A stretch of 64,000 bases of DNA, from positions 1,118,001 through 1,182,000 of the forward strand of contig JAJEKV010000086.1 in NCBI GenBank assembly GCA_021234155.1, in the 5' to 3' direction. Below are positions 45,301 through 57,499 of this stretch, piece by piece. Within the stretch, counting starts at the first letter, position 1; every line of letters begins with the position of its first letter. The stretch comes from Isoetes taiwanensis (lineage: Eukaryota > Streptophyta > Lycopodiopsida > Isoetales > Isoetaceae). The notes below the pieces were generated by a model. It worked only from the letters and a program-made list of their open reading frames with translations. It did no database searches and was not told where the DNA came from. The translations under genes and the position numbers were made by a program.

Positions 45301-46069
45301 GGCCTTTGAGACATGAGGTACTCTGCCATCCCATTTGCATTTCGGGTTCTCACTTTGTTATGGACCAACATGTCTATTTGCCAGAGTTTGCTCTGTAATC
45401 TGTGCAAGTTGATGTTTAGATGTGGTGGGGTCAGTTCTAGCTGCAAAGGAATGTGTAATACATTTTTTAGTAAAAACCTCTGCATGACATGATTAAAAGT
45501 TTTATCTGATGAACAGGGCCTGAGGGATAATTTCTCTGGTGCTAGCCTTATATGGCAATTATACAGTCTATGGCCTTTAATTCATCAACACAAAGGTATG
45601 CCAGTCTGTATGTCTCTTAAGTTGCCGGCTGCCTTCAATGCGTCCAAATAAGAAGGGGCGATTTGAACTCAATGCATCAGCATATGGCTATGACTCTTTT
45701 ACATTAATTATTGGAATTTGAAAGACCAAAACGTCCCCCTTTGCTACGATGTAGGACAATAATGGTAGTCAATCCACATTTTGATCTACGTACCTTGCTG
45801 CTGATGTGTTGCAGAACCAAAAATTCTGTATGAAAATGCAGCAAATCTCTAATGCAGCCATTCATCGCTCCTTCAGCCTGCCGTTTCCTTCCTAGGTTTA
45901 TCTTAATCAATTATTATCAGCACATAATGTTGCAAACTGGTAAAGAACGTATATGTGTTGGCACAAGGTCAATTCTTGGTTCGTTGTTGAGGTTATGACC
46001 CTGCATATTGCTTTGTTAGCCTCCTATCTTCTCTTGGATTATAATGTCTCTGATCATACTCAGTATAAT

Positions 46070-46175
46070 AGGGTACCTCTGCATAGGCATCCTCCAAACT
46101 AGTGACTAGACATAGGCATCCTCTAAATTAGTATAATAGGATACCTCTGCATAGGGGTCCTCTAAACTGTTGACT
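46070..46175. repeat. Short imperfect tandem repeats
   Basis: ATA(G)G(G/A)TACCTCTGCATAGG occurs twice (46068, 46137), and CATCCTC(C/T)AAA(C/T)TAGT lies between, also twice. It is a small local amplification. Confidence 0.7.
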
Positions 46176-46179
46176 AAGC

Positions 46180-49100
46180 TTCCCAAGGAGTATGGATGCA
46201 ATAGAATTGACGATTCCTCTTTGGAACAGTTAACTATCCATTTGACGTTATTTAATTTGGCTGTTTGAAATTATTTTCTCGGTTTAGGCTTAGCGTGATT
46301 TAGCTGAATTATGTTGAAAATTAGTTGTTTGTGTCCTTTCAAGATAGTCTCGTCACTTCCAACTTCAAGAAAGTCCTGTAGTGAACCCTCACTCCTGAAC
46401 GAACTGTCAAGCAGAAGCTACTCAAAAAATTTCCAGAGAATTTTAGTTCAATTGCTGGTTCGAACCTCTTGTGTAGCCCATTGGTGGTTCTTACTTGGTA
46501 AAGCTGGCCATTGAAACCAATACATGACTTAAATTGAAATTCTAGTAAGAAAAGAAACCACATCTACTAGCAGCTTTAAAAAATTCCTGCTTTTAAATAA
46601 CCATGATATATGATGAAAACAACAAAAGTTGAGGACCCAGTACAAGTGCATGGTACAACTACGTACAGTCCCAGATATGGTGATATGCTTGCACGCCCTG
46701 TTTACTACGAGCAACGGTACAGATTTATGTAGATGAGACTGAGATGCTGGTTTCTAGTGGGCAGAGAGGATAAGCTGCTACTTAATAGTACAGAAACGGT
46801 CGAGAGAAATGGCCTCTCAGCCATACAGTCCAACAATGCTATGAGAATCAATGCTTTGTGAGGGAGATGTCTAAAGATTATTTACATTTAACTTTAGCTT
46901 GTCTTGTTGGGAGTTATCACAATGCATTTTGCTTTTTTGCAGAACTTGAGCATGGAGCGACCTGCTATTGCTAAAAGTTTACGAAAACTTAAGAGTAAGA
47001 AGTAAGAATTCATTGTTGTAGGGGTTTAATTGATGAAGGTTATCATTGTTTTGATTCTATGTTACAAGATTATCTCTTTAGACTACTAGCAGATCATTGC
47101 AGATGCATTCGCTTTTAAGCAGAGCATGGCAATACATGAAGTCGAGGACTTTTAGAGCCTGATTTGGTGAGTTGGGCTAAATTTTTGGGTTCTTCTGAAT
47201 CTCACGAGAAAAATGCACCGTAGATCATATGCTTGATGGATTCTGGGCAGATAAGAAACAATTCTTATGAATTAGTTGGGAGTTCTATGATAAACAAATA
47301 AAAAAAGGATTCAGTCAATTAATGATCATAGGCAAGTTGCGTGCTTCTTATGGAAGTCAGGCGTGTTTCAATAAATTAAGATCATGAATGATATTAGACT
47401 GTGCTATTGGTTTAGTGGCTGTGTTTCCAGCTCAAGGATTATCCAGAAATAAGATTGCGTACTCTCTGTGTCTCGGAACTACCAACTGTGGCAAATAAGA
47501 ACCTCCTTCCTTTCTAGAATTCTTCGTCAAATATTCTGTTTGATCTCTCATAATCTGCGCATTACAGTTTGTTATTTAAATTTTGGGGTGTCAAATCATC
47601 TCATGAAATCATACAAGAGTCTTGTTGGAGACTTTAATGCTTGTATAGGTCGATCTAGAACTTGAAAGTTCTATTTTAAACAAGCCATTTTTTGAAGGGA
47701 AATTTATTGACTGCCTAGACTGAGGAAAAAATGTCTTCTGGGGCGTGGGGTTCAATTCTCCAATCTCTATTTTTAGGTGCCTTACTGCAGCTGTTTAATC
47801 TAACTTTCACGCATAGATAATGAATCTTAGTCACTTCTTCATAGTAAATTTTATGTTTATGGAATCAGAGCTTTCCTAATATGCACTTTCAAATGCCAAG
47901 TATAATGATTTTAGACTTCACCTTTTCATGTTTGCTGATTGTACTCAATTATAGGTAGTAGAACTCTTGTATTTTACCAGGGAACTAGAGGTCTTTTACC
48001 TTTGGTAACAGATTAAGAAAATCAAGGAAGTGCGTACCTCCTATGTGGTGTAATAGAATCATCTTCTCCACATGGTCTAAGAGAATCTTCTCCACATGAT
48101 GGTCTGATGGCACTGTGGTTACAAATGGGATGCAAGGACATCCCATATTTTGATATGCCACCATATTAGAACATATTCTACTTGTCAGTGATTTGTACAT
48201 GGTTCTCCGTGCTCGATCTCGTAACTTATATTCTAAGATACCATATTGAACTACAGAAGAGAGAATAAATAAAAAATATTGAGTGAACCCGCCAATAGAA
48301 CTTGACTTGAAAGCTCTAGTATTGCACTTGACTTGAAAGCTCTAGTGTTGTATCATTCTTAACAATCACCTCAGCAAAATGCGACTGAATACAATTGTTG
48401 CAAACAGTGCTCTGTCGTTGTGATTACTACCATCTCGGATCATGACATAAGCACACACTTGTACCATGATGTGGCTTCTAAATTTGAAACATGAGAGTTG
48501 TTTTAATGCTAAAATTTTTATTTCAGTTATATCATTGTATGTTGCTCAATGCTAATTTGAAGTTAGCTTGCATGTCAATTGACACCATCTGTAGGTTGTT
48601 GTGGATATAAGTTGTCACTTTATGTTATCTTGCAATATTGGCCTTGTTTGGTTATCTTGCAATAATGGCCTTAATTGGTCTTGTTCAACAAGATGTGCTT
48701 GTGTGTTTTTATCTTGAGCAAATGCAACATGTATCTTTGATCCAAAAAAAAAAAGGGACTAGCAAAAAGGTGTAGCAGAAGGCTTGGGCAATTTTAAGCT
48801 TAAATTCACTATGTAAAGTGGAAAAGGTAGTCACATCCATTAGATATAGTTTTATTATGCTTTTGGAATGGAATTGAATTAAATATTATGATAACAAAAA
48901 GTATTGAGGTCATGAAAGTGTGAAAAAAAATGCAGAGCATTAGTTTTATAGAGCATTGTCTTAAAAGATATACCAAGACAACTTAAATTCACATAAATAG
49001 CGTAAGAAAAGGGCATGAGGATTTATGAGATATGAGCGAATTGAAGAGAAATTTGGTGAACAAATCTAATGATAAAACAAATATAGTGGAGCACATATTG
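46180..49100. other. AT-rich interval without recognised genes
   Basis: No coding domain or RNA gene could be supported. A direct repeat of ACTTGACTTGAAAGCTCTAGT occurs at about 48301 and 48329. A single B-box-like GGGTTCAATTCTCC at 47747 lacks a convincing A box upstream. Confidence 0.4.
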
Positions 49101-49137
49101 GTGACAATGAGGTGAGTTAAATGTTCAAAATAAACGA

Positions 49138-49208
49138 AAGCACAAGGATTTGAACCTATGTGTGTAACTATAAAGTCTAATATGCGGCCACTAGGTTGCC
49201 ACGGGCAT
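49138..49208 (-). repeat. tRNA-like head, probable SINE remnant
   Basis: On the minus strand, TGGCAACCTAGTGG (49201-49188) fits the RNA polymerase III A box, and GGTTCAAATCC (49156-49146) fits the B box perfectly, about 31 bp downstream as in tRNA genes. The T-arm and acceptor stems do not pair well, so a working tRNA is unlikely and a tRNA-derived SINE head is the better reading. The SINE body and 3' end below 49138 are not delimited. Confidence 0.4.
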
Positions 49209-49319
49209 GATGTTGAAATCAAGTATAATAATACAATGCTCAACAGTTGTCTAGAAACCACAGATTCTAAGTGTTCATTTGTTGCAAACTGGCCACTCGA
49301 CAGAAGGCACTCCAATGAT

Positions 49320-50619
49320 TTGTAAGTTATCTTTGCTAAAATGTAGAGAAAAAGGCCTATTCATGAAGAACTCAAAATAGGGTTATGAGGATGGTTTAAA
49401 AAAGCTAGTTGGCTTTTATTAATAGAGCAATATCCTTCGCATTCTGTTAAGAGAGCATTATCCTTAGGATTCGAAAGTTACAACTTCTTCCTTCTTCAAT
49501 GAGATCGAAATTCTTCGCAACGTATGCCTTCAATACCAATTTGTGGCCATCACCAGGCTTGGTGAGGTTGCCACTTAAAATACTTTTTAGGAGGACAAAA
49601 AAATGCATTTTAGGTCAGCAGGCAGTATTTCATGGTCATTCCTCATGTGGAATCGAAAACTATTATGGATTATAGTACATACAAGTACATATAACTAGAG
49701 AGGATTTCCATCAAACATTTGCAGGTTTCAAATTCACTTCCTCTGCTGAAGAGCTTACGTTAAAGGAGTTGTAAGAAATTTGTTATAAGGCCAGATTATA
49801 ACCACAAGAAACTAGTAAAAATTGAAAGGGAAAGCTAGGCAGAGACTCGGGAAATACTTTTATCAGGCAAACTTATCAGCTCAATCTTGTAGATACATCA
49901 CCTTTTTCAATCTTTGATGAGAGTGACTAGGATTAAAACGTATGTGAGGAGGCTAACAAAAGATAGATGAGAGAGGTGGCAACATTTGGTTTGTTTTCTA
50001 CCAGTTCATTCCTTCTAGTTTTTTAGAGCCACTTTTCTAGTATAAAGAGCAGTATCAGAGCATAAAATGAAGGGGCTTTATGGAAACACATACCTATCCA
50101 TGATCAAAGGATTCCTGCACCACTTTGCCTTGAGAAAAAGTTGTTTCTCTAAGAATCAGGCTGCCTGTTATCAGTAAATTTTTTTTCCCTTATTTGGAGT
50201 GCTTTTGTTTTTTTTTTGAAAGAGATCTTGAAGTTACAAATTGATGACTGTCATTTTGAAATGATCTTCAAAGATATCGATCTTATGAAATACTATCTTT
50301 GGTCACATTCAAGCATAGGAAGGCCATGTGGTACAGATATTAAAGAACGTTAGTTGCAATGAGAGTTATATGGAAATGTAGCACTCCAAATGCAAATTGT
50401 CAAATTTTTTCTCGACTAAGGAACATATTTACTTTTAAGATTTATACGCTACTAAAAGTTGATCTTCATTCATAGATAAATAAGCCTTCCTTGTTGCAAT
50501 TGCACTTTTCAACTTGCACAGTCAAAAAGTTTTGAGTAAACACTATTAATATCTATCAAAATATTCAACTCAAATAAATGGAAATAAGTAGTTGAGCTCC
50601 TTTGTAATTTTGACATTGC
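49320..50619. other. Interval upstream of the MKP1-like gene
   Basis: AT-rich, with no open frame of note. Its right edge, TTTTGACATTGCAG, is a good splice acceptor, so part of this interval is probably an intron in the 5' untranslated region of the phosphatase gene. No donor or promoter can be named with confidence. Confidence 0.4.
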
Positions 50620-50621
50620 AG
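50608..50621 (+). promoter_or_regulatory. Probable 3' splice site before the MKP1-like coding region
   Basis: TTTTGACATTGCAG ends 70 bp upstream of the first ATG and has a pyrimidine-rich lead and terminal AG. It fits a 5'-UTR intron. If real, it argues that the gene is a spliced host gene, not a retrocopy. Confidence 0.45.
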
Positions 50622-50691
50622 ATCAACTCAAACAACAATATGATCTTTGGTGTTACCTTCAAATTGTAAATATTTAAGACTTATTGTGAGC

Positions 50692-52032
50692 ATGGATGAT
50701 GGGCAAGATGAGTTTGGTAGGCGTAGAAGAGTATCAAAGCTAGATAGTTTTCGCACTGGTCGATCTACTTCGAGTGTATGCGCTACTCCAAGACACAATT
50801 GGAGGTCAAAAGGATGGGGTCAAAACTTTCAGGATTTTGATATAGAGGACAATGAGCACACTGAAGATGATTCACCATCTGCTGACGAAGATAAAAGCGA
50901 TGTCGAAGAGGTACCTATGTTATGTCCACCCTTGGAGTCCCTCTCAGTTTCCAAGAAGCCGTCTGAGGGGAAACGGCCATTTAAGAAAGGAGGCTTGGGA
51001 ATGAATATAAAATTGGACCTCGGTGCTTTAGATGAAACACCTGAGCAAGAGCCACCATTTGAATCAATTGAAGTGGATAGTTTAACTCCAGCAGATAAGG
51101 AATGTGATAAGCAATGCACAAAAGTTCGTGAGTACCTCTATCTAGGTAGTAAAACTGTAGCACAAAACATCGTGACCCTGCAGCATTGTAGAATAACACA
51201 TATACTCAATTGCGTGGGTTTTACATGTGAGGAATATTTTCCAGATAATTTCTTCTACAAGACATTATGGTTACATGATACGCCTGAGGAGGATATAATT
51301 TGTGTTCTGTATAATGTTTTTGATTTTATTGAGGAGGTGAGAGAACAAGCAAATGGGCATCTTTTTGTGCATTGTAGCCAGGGAATTTCAAGGTCTGCAG
51401 CTATTGTGATTGCATATACTATGTGGAGGGAGAAGCGGGGTTATGAAGAAATACTTCAGGAAATCAAAAGTCTAAGAAGTATAACAAATCCCAACTTGGG
51501 TTTTGCTATTCAACTTTCAGAATGGCAAAATAGAATACTTGATCCTAATTCAAGCAGACAGGGAGCAAAGATTTATAGAATAGCTCCCCATACGGCCTCT
51601 GATCCCTTGCATTTGGTGCCTAAGTTAGTGAACAATTCAAACATTAGTGTACTAGATACAAGGGGTGCATTTGTGATTCAAGTACCCAATAGGCTGTATG
51701 TTTGGAAAGGAAAAAGTTGTGATAAACATTTTGTAGCAGCAGCCGATAGAGCTGCATTTCAATTAATCAGGTATGAGCATGCTCAAGGTCCAATTGTAGG
51801 TGTGACTGAAGGATGTGAGCCTCCCAGCTTGATTGAAACTTTGAAGAGAGGAAATGAAGAGGAGCAAGATATAAAGGAAATTGATATAGGAAGGATGGTT
51901 GATGTTTATAGTAATGACTATGAACTATTTTCAAAGGCAAAGAGTGGAGCAAGCTCTTCTACAAGAAGAGGCCAACGTTCTAGAATTGGCAACTTCCAGT
52001 TGCTATTGCCAAGCCCAACTCCCAAAAGATAG
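50692..52032 (+). CDS. MKP1-like dual-specificity MAP kinase phosphatase
   Basis: It removes phosphate from Thr and Tyr of activated MAP kinases; Arabidopsis MKP1 damps stress and defence MAPK signalling. The first ATG (50692) gives 446 residues; the frame is open further upstream without an ATG. After a polar, acidic N-terminus the DSP domain runs from about residue 140 to 280: VREYLYLGSKTVAQN, ILNCVGF, general acid Asp196 in LWLHDTPEED, and the signature HCSQGISRS with catalytic Cys228 and Arg234. A gelsolin-like segment follows (KIYRIAPHTASDPLHLVPK, then GAFVIQVPNRLYVWKGKSC), the arrangement that marks plant MKP1. The coding region has no intron and stops soon after this segment, so the long Ser-rich C-terminus of Arabidopsis MKP1 (about 780 residues in all) is missing. 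All catalytic residues are present. Confidence 0.9.
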   Translation: MDDGQDEFGRRRRVSKLDSFRTGRSTSSVCATPRHNWRSKGWGQNFQDFDIEDNEHTEDDSPSADEDKSDVEEVPMLCPPLESLSVSKKPSEGKRPFKKGGLGMNIKLDLGALDETPEQEPPFESIEVDSLTPADKECDKQCTKVREYLYLGSKTVAQNIVTLQHCRITHILNCVGFTCEEYFPDNFFYKTLWLHDTPEEDIICVLYNVFDFIEEVREQANGHLFVHCSQGISRSAAIVIAYTMWREKRGYEEILQEIKSLRSITNPNLGFAIQLSEWQNRILDPNSSRQGAKIYRIAPHTASDPLHLVPKLVNNSNISVLDTRGAFVIQVPNRLYVWKGKSCDKHFVAAADRAAFQLIRYEHAQGPIVGVTEGCEPPSLIETLKRGNEEEQDIKEIDIGRMVDVYSNDYELFSKAKSGASSSTRRGQRSRIGNFQLLLPSPTPKR

Positions 52033-53640
52033 TCAACAATTAATCATGCAATTGAGTTGCTTAAAAGCATGATCTCCCAAGTGTTGAAATTAAGGTCAGC
52101 CTCTTCTTCCATTTTCTTATAAAAATAAATATGATGGTTTATTGTAGTATGACGTTAAAACTACTAACGAGCTAAGTAACTAGCTTATAGGAGCCAATAA
52201 TACGATGGTTTATTTAATAATTATCAGTGTCTTAAGTCTTGCTCGAAAGTTTATTAGAGTAGGCTTTTTTTAAAGCGAGTTTCTGTGTTGCAGATGAAGG
52301 GAATCTAAAAAGAGTGTCCCAATAAAAAAAAGGGGGGGAGAAGGTAAGGAAAATTCTTTTGCAAGGTAGACAACTTGTATAATGCACACTTTTCATACTA
52401 CATGGGATTCAAGTAGCGGAAGTTAATATTATTTATATCTAGAACTCTGGCTCTTATTTTATGTGAACAATTCATTGTATTAAACTCTTAAATACTAATT
52501 TTCCAATATTCTAGTTCATAAAGGATGGTGAAACAATGACGGATGTTTTTAAAGTACATTAATAAATAGATAACCAAAATCAGGAATCGATAGCCATAAC
52601 ACTCAACTTCGATAGCCATAAATACAGATGGCTATGTATTTAGCATTACATCCATTTTTGCAAAAATTCGAGTTAAAATAAAATATGCTCCCTTATTATT
52701 TTTATGTTTTTAGCACAATATACATATATAATGGGATGTTAAAGAACTAATCTAGAATTGCAAGCTGAACATAATTATGCACAATCAATCTTGTTGATGT
52801 GTTACATACGACATATTTGAGATCACCTTTTAAGAGCCTCTAGGATATAGGATGATAGTGCCATTACTGCAGGCATTTGCAAGAGCATATATAGCGGCTG
52901 ATTAAATGTAATCAAGTCCTTATATCATGCTTGAGTGGTCACAAACATTGGGCAAATCTGAAGAATTGAGATGCAAAAAATTACTTTTATTGCTTGGAGC
53001 AGATATGACATTTTGGCACTTTGTTATTTGTGAGTTGATGCTATTCAGCTCAAACTTTTATATATATCAAGTCTAGGTGGAGCTGAACTTTTCAGCTCAT
53101 AATAATGGAAGGTCACAATGTTAATATTCCTTGGTCAGAATTCTACAAGCAAAAGGCATAATGGAATTTCTTGATCAAGATTTGATGGACTTTTACATTT
53201 GGACATTTGAGTGGAAGCTCAACCTTTAGAATCTACATAGATATTAAATATTGGAATTCAACTTACATGTCGTCGAAGGCAAGGATCTTGCTTTGGCATT
53301 TCTGTTGCAATGGATTGTGAAACATTAGAAATGGATATCACAATACTGAAATTCTGCAGAGCAATCTACTTAATCGTATTATATCACGATGAGAATGCAT
53401 GGTGTAGCATTTATTTTATAATCTTTTGAGCTCTTGTTATAGGCAATGAAATCCTTCATATGGACTTGCATACTTTAACTCATTTATGTACAATAGTTTG
53501 AAAAATTACAACCATCAATTCAGATTTGATACACTATAATGAATATATTTACTCACAACAATGCAATGAATTTCTCGATTTTATCTATTTATAACAATAG
53601 CAAAATTCTTAGGCAAGAGAGATACACCATTACTCGCATG
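52033..53640. other. 3' region of the MKP1-like gene and AT-rich spacer
   Basis: There is no further gene. After the TAG the frame reopens for about 29 codons (a helix-like stretch with HAIELLKSMISQVLK) before TAA, which may be the trace of a once longer C-terminus. AATAAA-like signals occur at about 52123 and 52320, but neither can be confirmed as the poly(A) signal. Confidence 0.45.
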
Positions 53641-53648
53641 CATCAATG

Positions 53649-53830
53649 GGAGAAAGCTATCCTTCACTCATGTTCCATCCATGAGCTTCAATTCTTTCAA
53701 TTTGATAATACCTAAGAATCTTACTTGCAACCATCAACATGACAAATAGGAGAGAACGATCCTTCACTCATGTTCCATCCATGAGCTTCAATTCTTTCAA
53801 TTTGAATACCTAAGAATCTTACTGGATCTT
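53649..53830. repeat. Tandem duplication, period ~103 bp
   Basis: ATCCTTCACTCATGTTCCAT occurs at about 53659 and 53760. Each copy goes on through CCATGAGCTTCAATTCTTTC to CCTAAGAATCTTACT, nearly identically. It is non-coding. Confidence 0.9.
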
Positions 53831-55380
53831 TTACTACTATTACTTCTGTGGTAATGAAATAACTCTTTTCTAGTCAGACAACGTTGATTTTTGTTTGGGA
53901 AACCTCTTATTTTTTCAATAGGGAAAGGCATCATGCAAGGAAGGGACATGAGAGATAGGGCAACATTCGTGATTTGGGAGTTGAGTTGCCGCGATAATTT
54001 ATTGTAACACTAGATGATTCCACATGAGATATATCTTCTTCTTCTTCTTACTGCACAGCATTTGGCAAGGCATGTGGTTGTCGATAAATGCATGGGGACA
54101 CTAGCAAAGAATTCTAGTGAAATGTATGTTGTCTGATGGGTATGTCCGTATAGCATAGTTATGTTGTTTGTTTTGTAAGCAAGGATCTGGCTACAGAGCA
54201 TGCTGTTGGAGGATTATGTTTGATGATGTGGGGTAGTTCGAACCGCGGGTGGGGTATGGATGTGATGATGTTTATTCTATAAGACAAATCCAAGTACAAA
54301 CGTATACATATGGGACAAAATGCAAGGATATGGTAAGGCAAGAGAACTTAGAGAAGGGCCCAAGCAACACAAAGTTGGCAATATGTTACAACGTGCTTTC
54401 ATAATTGTCACATGTACATTGCCACTTTAAGAGTTGACCGACCCTTAAAAAGTCTTTATGACCGCGTCAGCGTCAGCAGCCCCACGTCATCAATGTTGAC
54501 TTTAAAATACTTCGCTGTCACCAAAAAGGGCACATGTGGAGCATTAAATGGCCGATAACGGTAATATACGTATTTGTATGGGGAGGTGGTATATGTATAT
54601 AATACGTATCGCTGGTGTATTTTGCAGAGCATTAAAGAAAAATGAGGCAGTGCCACACCATTCAATGCAAAGGGGCTCCACGCTCATAACTCCGGCACCC
54701 CTGGCCCCATTCCTTCATTCACTCAACCTTCAGCTAGGTATGGCAGATTCTGGCAGTCCAAATTTTTTCGCGATCTCTGCCCTTTCCCGCCTTTCCGCTT
54801 CGAAAAATGGGCAAAAACTTCAAATTTGGGAAGTTTTTATCCCCGCCGCTGCAGCATCAACCATCGAAGTGCTTGAATTTCAAACCTACTCCTTTGGGTA
54901 TTGTTTGAATCGGACAGATTTGGCAGTAAACGGAAACAATCACACCAGATTTAAAATCAGACCAAAAAAATAACGATTTGATGCATAAGCATTGCACGTG
55001 ATCATGAAAAATTCGCCCTTTTTAAGCATTAATTTGATTTAAGCGCTCTATCACAGAAACAAAATTTCACAGAAGCTCGCTCAGGCACAGAAATTCGGAG
55101 AACCAGAACCAGCCAAATTTTTTTGAATCCAGCGAAAAGGCGGAAATTTTTTTGAGGAAATGGGCAGAAATTGGGCATGTCAGAGCAGTGATGGAGATGG
55201 AGGATGGAGGTGTTGTTGAGGAACGGACATGGGTTAGGTCAAAGGATGTCCGGCGAAAAAAACCCTTTTCTAATCTAATTAATCCGCCTCTGGCGCTATG
55301 GTAAATCCGTGATTCATGTGGGTAGAGGAAGCGGTTAGGGCTCATTAAGATGGCTATGGCGACGTTTGGACTGTTGGGTG
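53831..55380. other. Spacer upstream of the RING-H2 gene
   Basis: There is no supported gene. Open frames at 54548-54973 (+) and 55067-55345 (-) have no recognised domains. Base composition becomes GC-richer towards 54650 and stays so up to the RING-H2 gene. Confidence 0.4.
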
Positions 55381-56053
55381 CAACGCTGCAGTATGAAATT
55401 TGAATCGTAGATTAGTTTGATTTGATGAAATAAAATGGCGAGGTGGGACAAACAGCTGGGCTGGAAAGGGGTAGAGCTTTTAATGCTCTTAATGTTTACG
55501 GTTTTCAAGCCCTGTCGTGAACTCTGTCGATTTTAATCGTCCAATCCGCAGAAGATTACCTCTGCAGCAACCATTTTTTTCCGCTTGATTTTCAAAAATT
55601 TTGGGTATGGCAGAGATTTGTCGGAGTTTGAATAGGTGATTTTTCGGGTGTGTTCGGCGATTTAGAGGCTGGGTATTATAGATAATGTTGCAGCGATTTG
55701 GGGAGAATTCTCGGATTTGAGGTTTGATCGTCTGTTTCTAGAACAATCATTCGTTTGTTTTTCTGTTCGTGGGCGGCAAGGAAAGAGTCAGAACAAAATC
55801 GCGATCTTTGCACGAGTAGCAGAAGAAATCTAGCATGGGTGGTACTGTTTGTGGGAAGATTTCGTCAGTGATATGAAAAAGCCGCTGCATGATTCGGCGA
55901 AAGAAACCCAAAAGGATCGGATTTAGGGCTAGAATGCTGCAGCGGCGAGAAACAGGGCAGAATTAGATGATCAGGGAGTAGAAACGGCTCGAAATCGGGC
56001 GTTTCTGGGAACCCAAAACCAAATTTTTAGCAGGAAGAGAAAGATTTGGAGAA
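55381..56053 (+). promoter_or_regulatory. Probable promoter and 5' untranslated region of the RING-H2 gene
   Basis: About 670 bp of moderately GC-rich DNA without a long open frame leads directly into the start codon. Several short upstream ATG codons (for example 55605 and 55834) would precede the main frame if they are transcribed. No clear TATA box or splice sites could be assigned. Confidence 0.35.
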
Positions 56054-57499
56054 ATGGTTATGAATTTAACTTCGAATCAGGGGCAGATTTCTCCGCCACC
56101 ACCGATTCAAGCAACAGATGGAAGCAGAGCGCCACAGCTAAGTCCGAGCGTGGTGGTGATAATAGTACTGATAACGGTGATTTTTTTCCTATCAGGGTTT
56201 CTACATCTGCTAGCGAGATGCTTCGCTCGGCAGAGCAGGAGGGAGGAGGATAATTCGATGACGACGCTGCAGGGGCAGCTGCAGCAGCTCTTCCATCTGC
56301 ACGACGCCGGAGTGGAGCAGGCATTCATAGACACGCTGCCAGTTTTCTGGTACAAATCCGTCCGGGGGCTCAAGGAGGGGGCCGATTGCGCGGTCTGTTT
56401 GGCTGAATTTCAAGGCGAAGATCGGCTCCGGCTTCTGCCCAAATGCAGCCATGCTTTCCATCTCGATTGCATCGATACCTGGCTCCTCTCCCATTCAACC
56501 TGCCCCCTCTGCCGCTGCAGCTTGCTCCCCGAAAACCCCCCCAATTTGCCCCCCCAATCCTCTGCCTTATCTGTCGAATCCGGTCGCAGCACCAGTTCCG
56601 CTAATTTTTCTGCAGATTTTGATGTAATTCCTCCCCACCCAGATGCAATTCCTCCCGAATCTGCCCCCAAATCCAACCCCCCTGAGATCCAGAACCAAAC
56701 CCATGATCCTTCCTCTCCAATCCATCCCGACATTCCTCCCGTTTTGGTTCCTGTCAAATTGGGTCGATTTTGCCCTGTCGATCCTTCCGCTCCAGTTTCC
56801 CCTCGATCTGGCAGCAAAAATCGACGCTCTTGCTCTGTCGGATCTTATGAATACGTCCTTGACCCCTCCAATTTGCAGGTTTTTATCACCCCCACTCCCG
56901 CCAGGAAAAAATTTGCCAATTTTAAGCCCAACACTCCTGGCCACCGCAATGCTCTGTCGGAATGCATTCCTGATCGAATCGGCCCCTTCTTCGCCCAAAA
57001 TGATGAGCTCCAGTTCGCCAATCGACGCCTTTTGGTCGCGGAAAATGCATCCAACAGAAAAAACAGAGCTATCGATCCGCCGTTTGTTGCATTTGGAATT
57101 AATTCGAATTGTGTGCCGAATTCTTCCACCCTCCAGTGGGCTCCCTGGAAAAAGGCGCCGGATTTGGGCTTCAAAAACAGTGCTTCCAGGACAGATTTCG
57201 CCTCGAAAATCACTGCTTCTAGGACGGATTTGGCTTCTAAAAAATGTGACAGACCTGCCAAAACTATCAGTTTTAGATTTCCTGCACCAGATCCCAAATT
57301 GAAAAATAGTTCGAGCAGAAGAACTCTGTCTGAGTCGGATATGGCGCCGGATTTGGCCTGGGAAGTTGCGTCCTCAAGCTTAGAATCTGTTCCGGAGCAA
57401 TTGGACGCCGGATCTGGATCAAATAAATTTGCAAGAAAAGCTCTGCGCTGGATTTTACGAAAGGATAGGAGATCAACAGACAGAACTGATCTCGTTTGA
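56054..57499 (+). CDS. ATL-family RING-H2 E3 ubiquitin ligase
   Basis: This is a single-exon gene for a membrane-anchored E3 ligase of 481 residues. One hydrophobic segment lies at about residues 31-56 (VVVIIVLITVIFFLSGFLHL). The region AGVEQAFIDTLPVFWY (85-100) corresponds to the family's GLD motif. The RING-H2 domain is complete: Cys112, Cys115, Cys131, His133, His136, Cys139, Cys150 and Cys153, with the conserved WLLSHSTCPLCR text. The long C-terminal tail is Pro/Ser-rich, with RRSCSVGSYEYVLDPSNLQV as in the ATL13/46/47 group, and a basic end WILRKDRR. ATL ligases act with E2 enzymes in defence and development; the target here is unknown. The lack of introns is usual for the family. The ATG at 56054 is the first in frame and precedes the membrane segment. 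Confidence 0.93.
   Translation: MVMNLTSNQGQISPPPPIQATDGSRAPQLSPSVVVIIVLITVIFFLSGFLHLLARCFARQSRREEDNSMTTLQGQLQQLFHLHDAGVEQAFIDTLPVFWYKSVRGLKEGADCAVCLAEFQGEDRLRLLPKCSHAFHLDCIDTWLLSHSTCPLCRCSLLPENPPNLPPQSSALSVESGRSTSSANFSADFDVIPPHPDAIPPESAPKSNPPEIQNQTHDPSSPIHPDIPPVLVPVKLGRFCPVDPSAPVSPRSGSKNRRSCSVGSYEYVLDPSNLQVFITPTPARKKFANFKPNTPGHRNALSECIPDRIGPFFAQNDELQFANRRLLVAENASNRKNRAIDPPFVAFGINSNCVPNSSTLQWAPWKKAPDLGFKNSASRTDFASKITASRTDLASKKCDRPAKTISFRFPAPDPKLKNSSSRRTLSESDMAPDLAWEVASSSLESVPEQLDAGSGSNKFARKALRWILRKDRRSTDRTDLV

Noticed and set aside
46440-46470. B-box-like GGTTCGAACCTC suggesting a tRNA gene
   Set aside because: There is no A box at a suitable distance on either strand and no cloverleaf.
47740-47765. 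B-box-like GGTTCAATTCTCC
   Set aside because: The upstream A-box candidate is too degenerate.
54548-54973. 141-codon open frame upstream of the RING-H2 gene
   Set aside because: No recognisable domain, unusual composition and no splice or homology support; probably chance in a GC-richer stretch.
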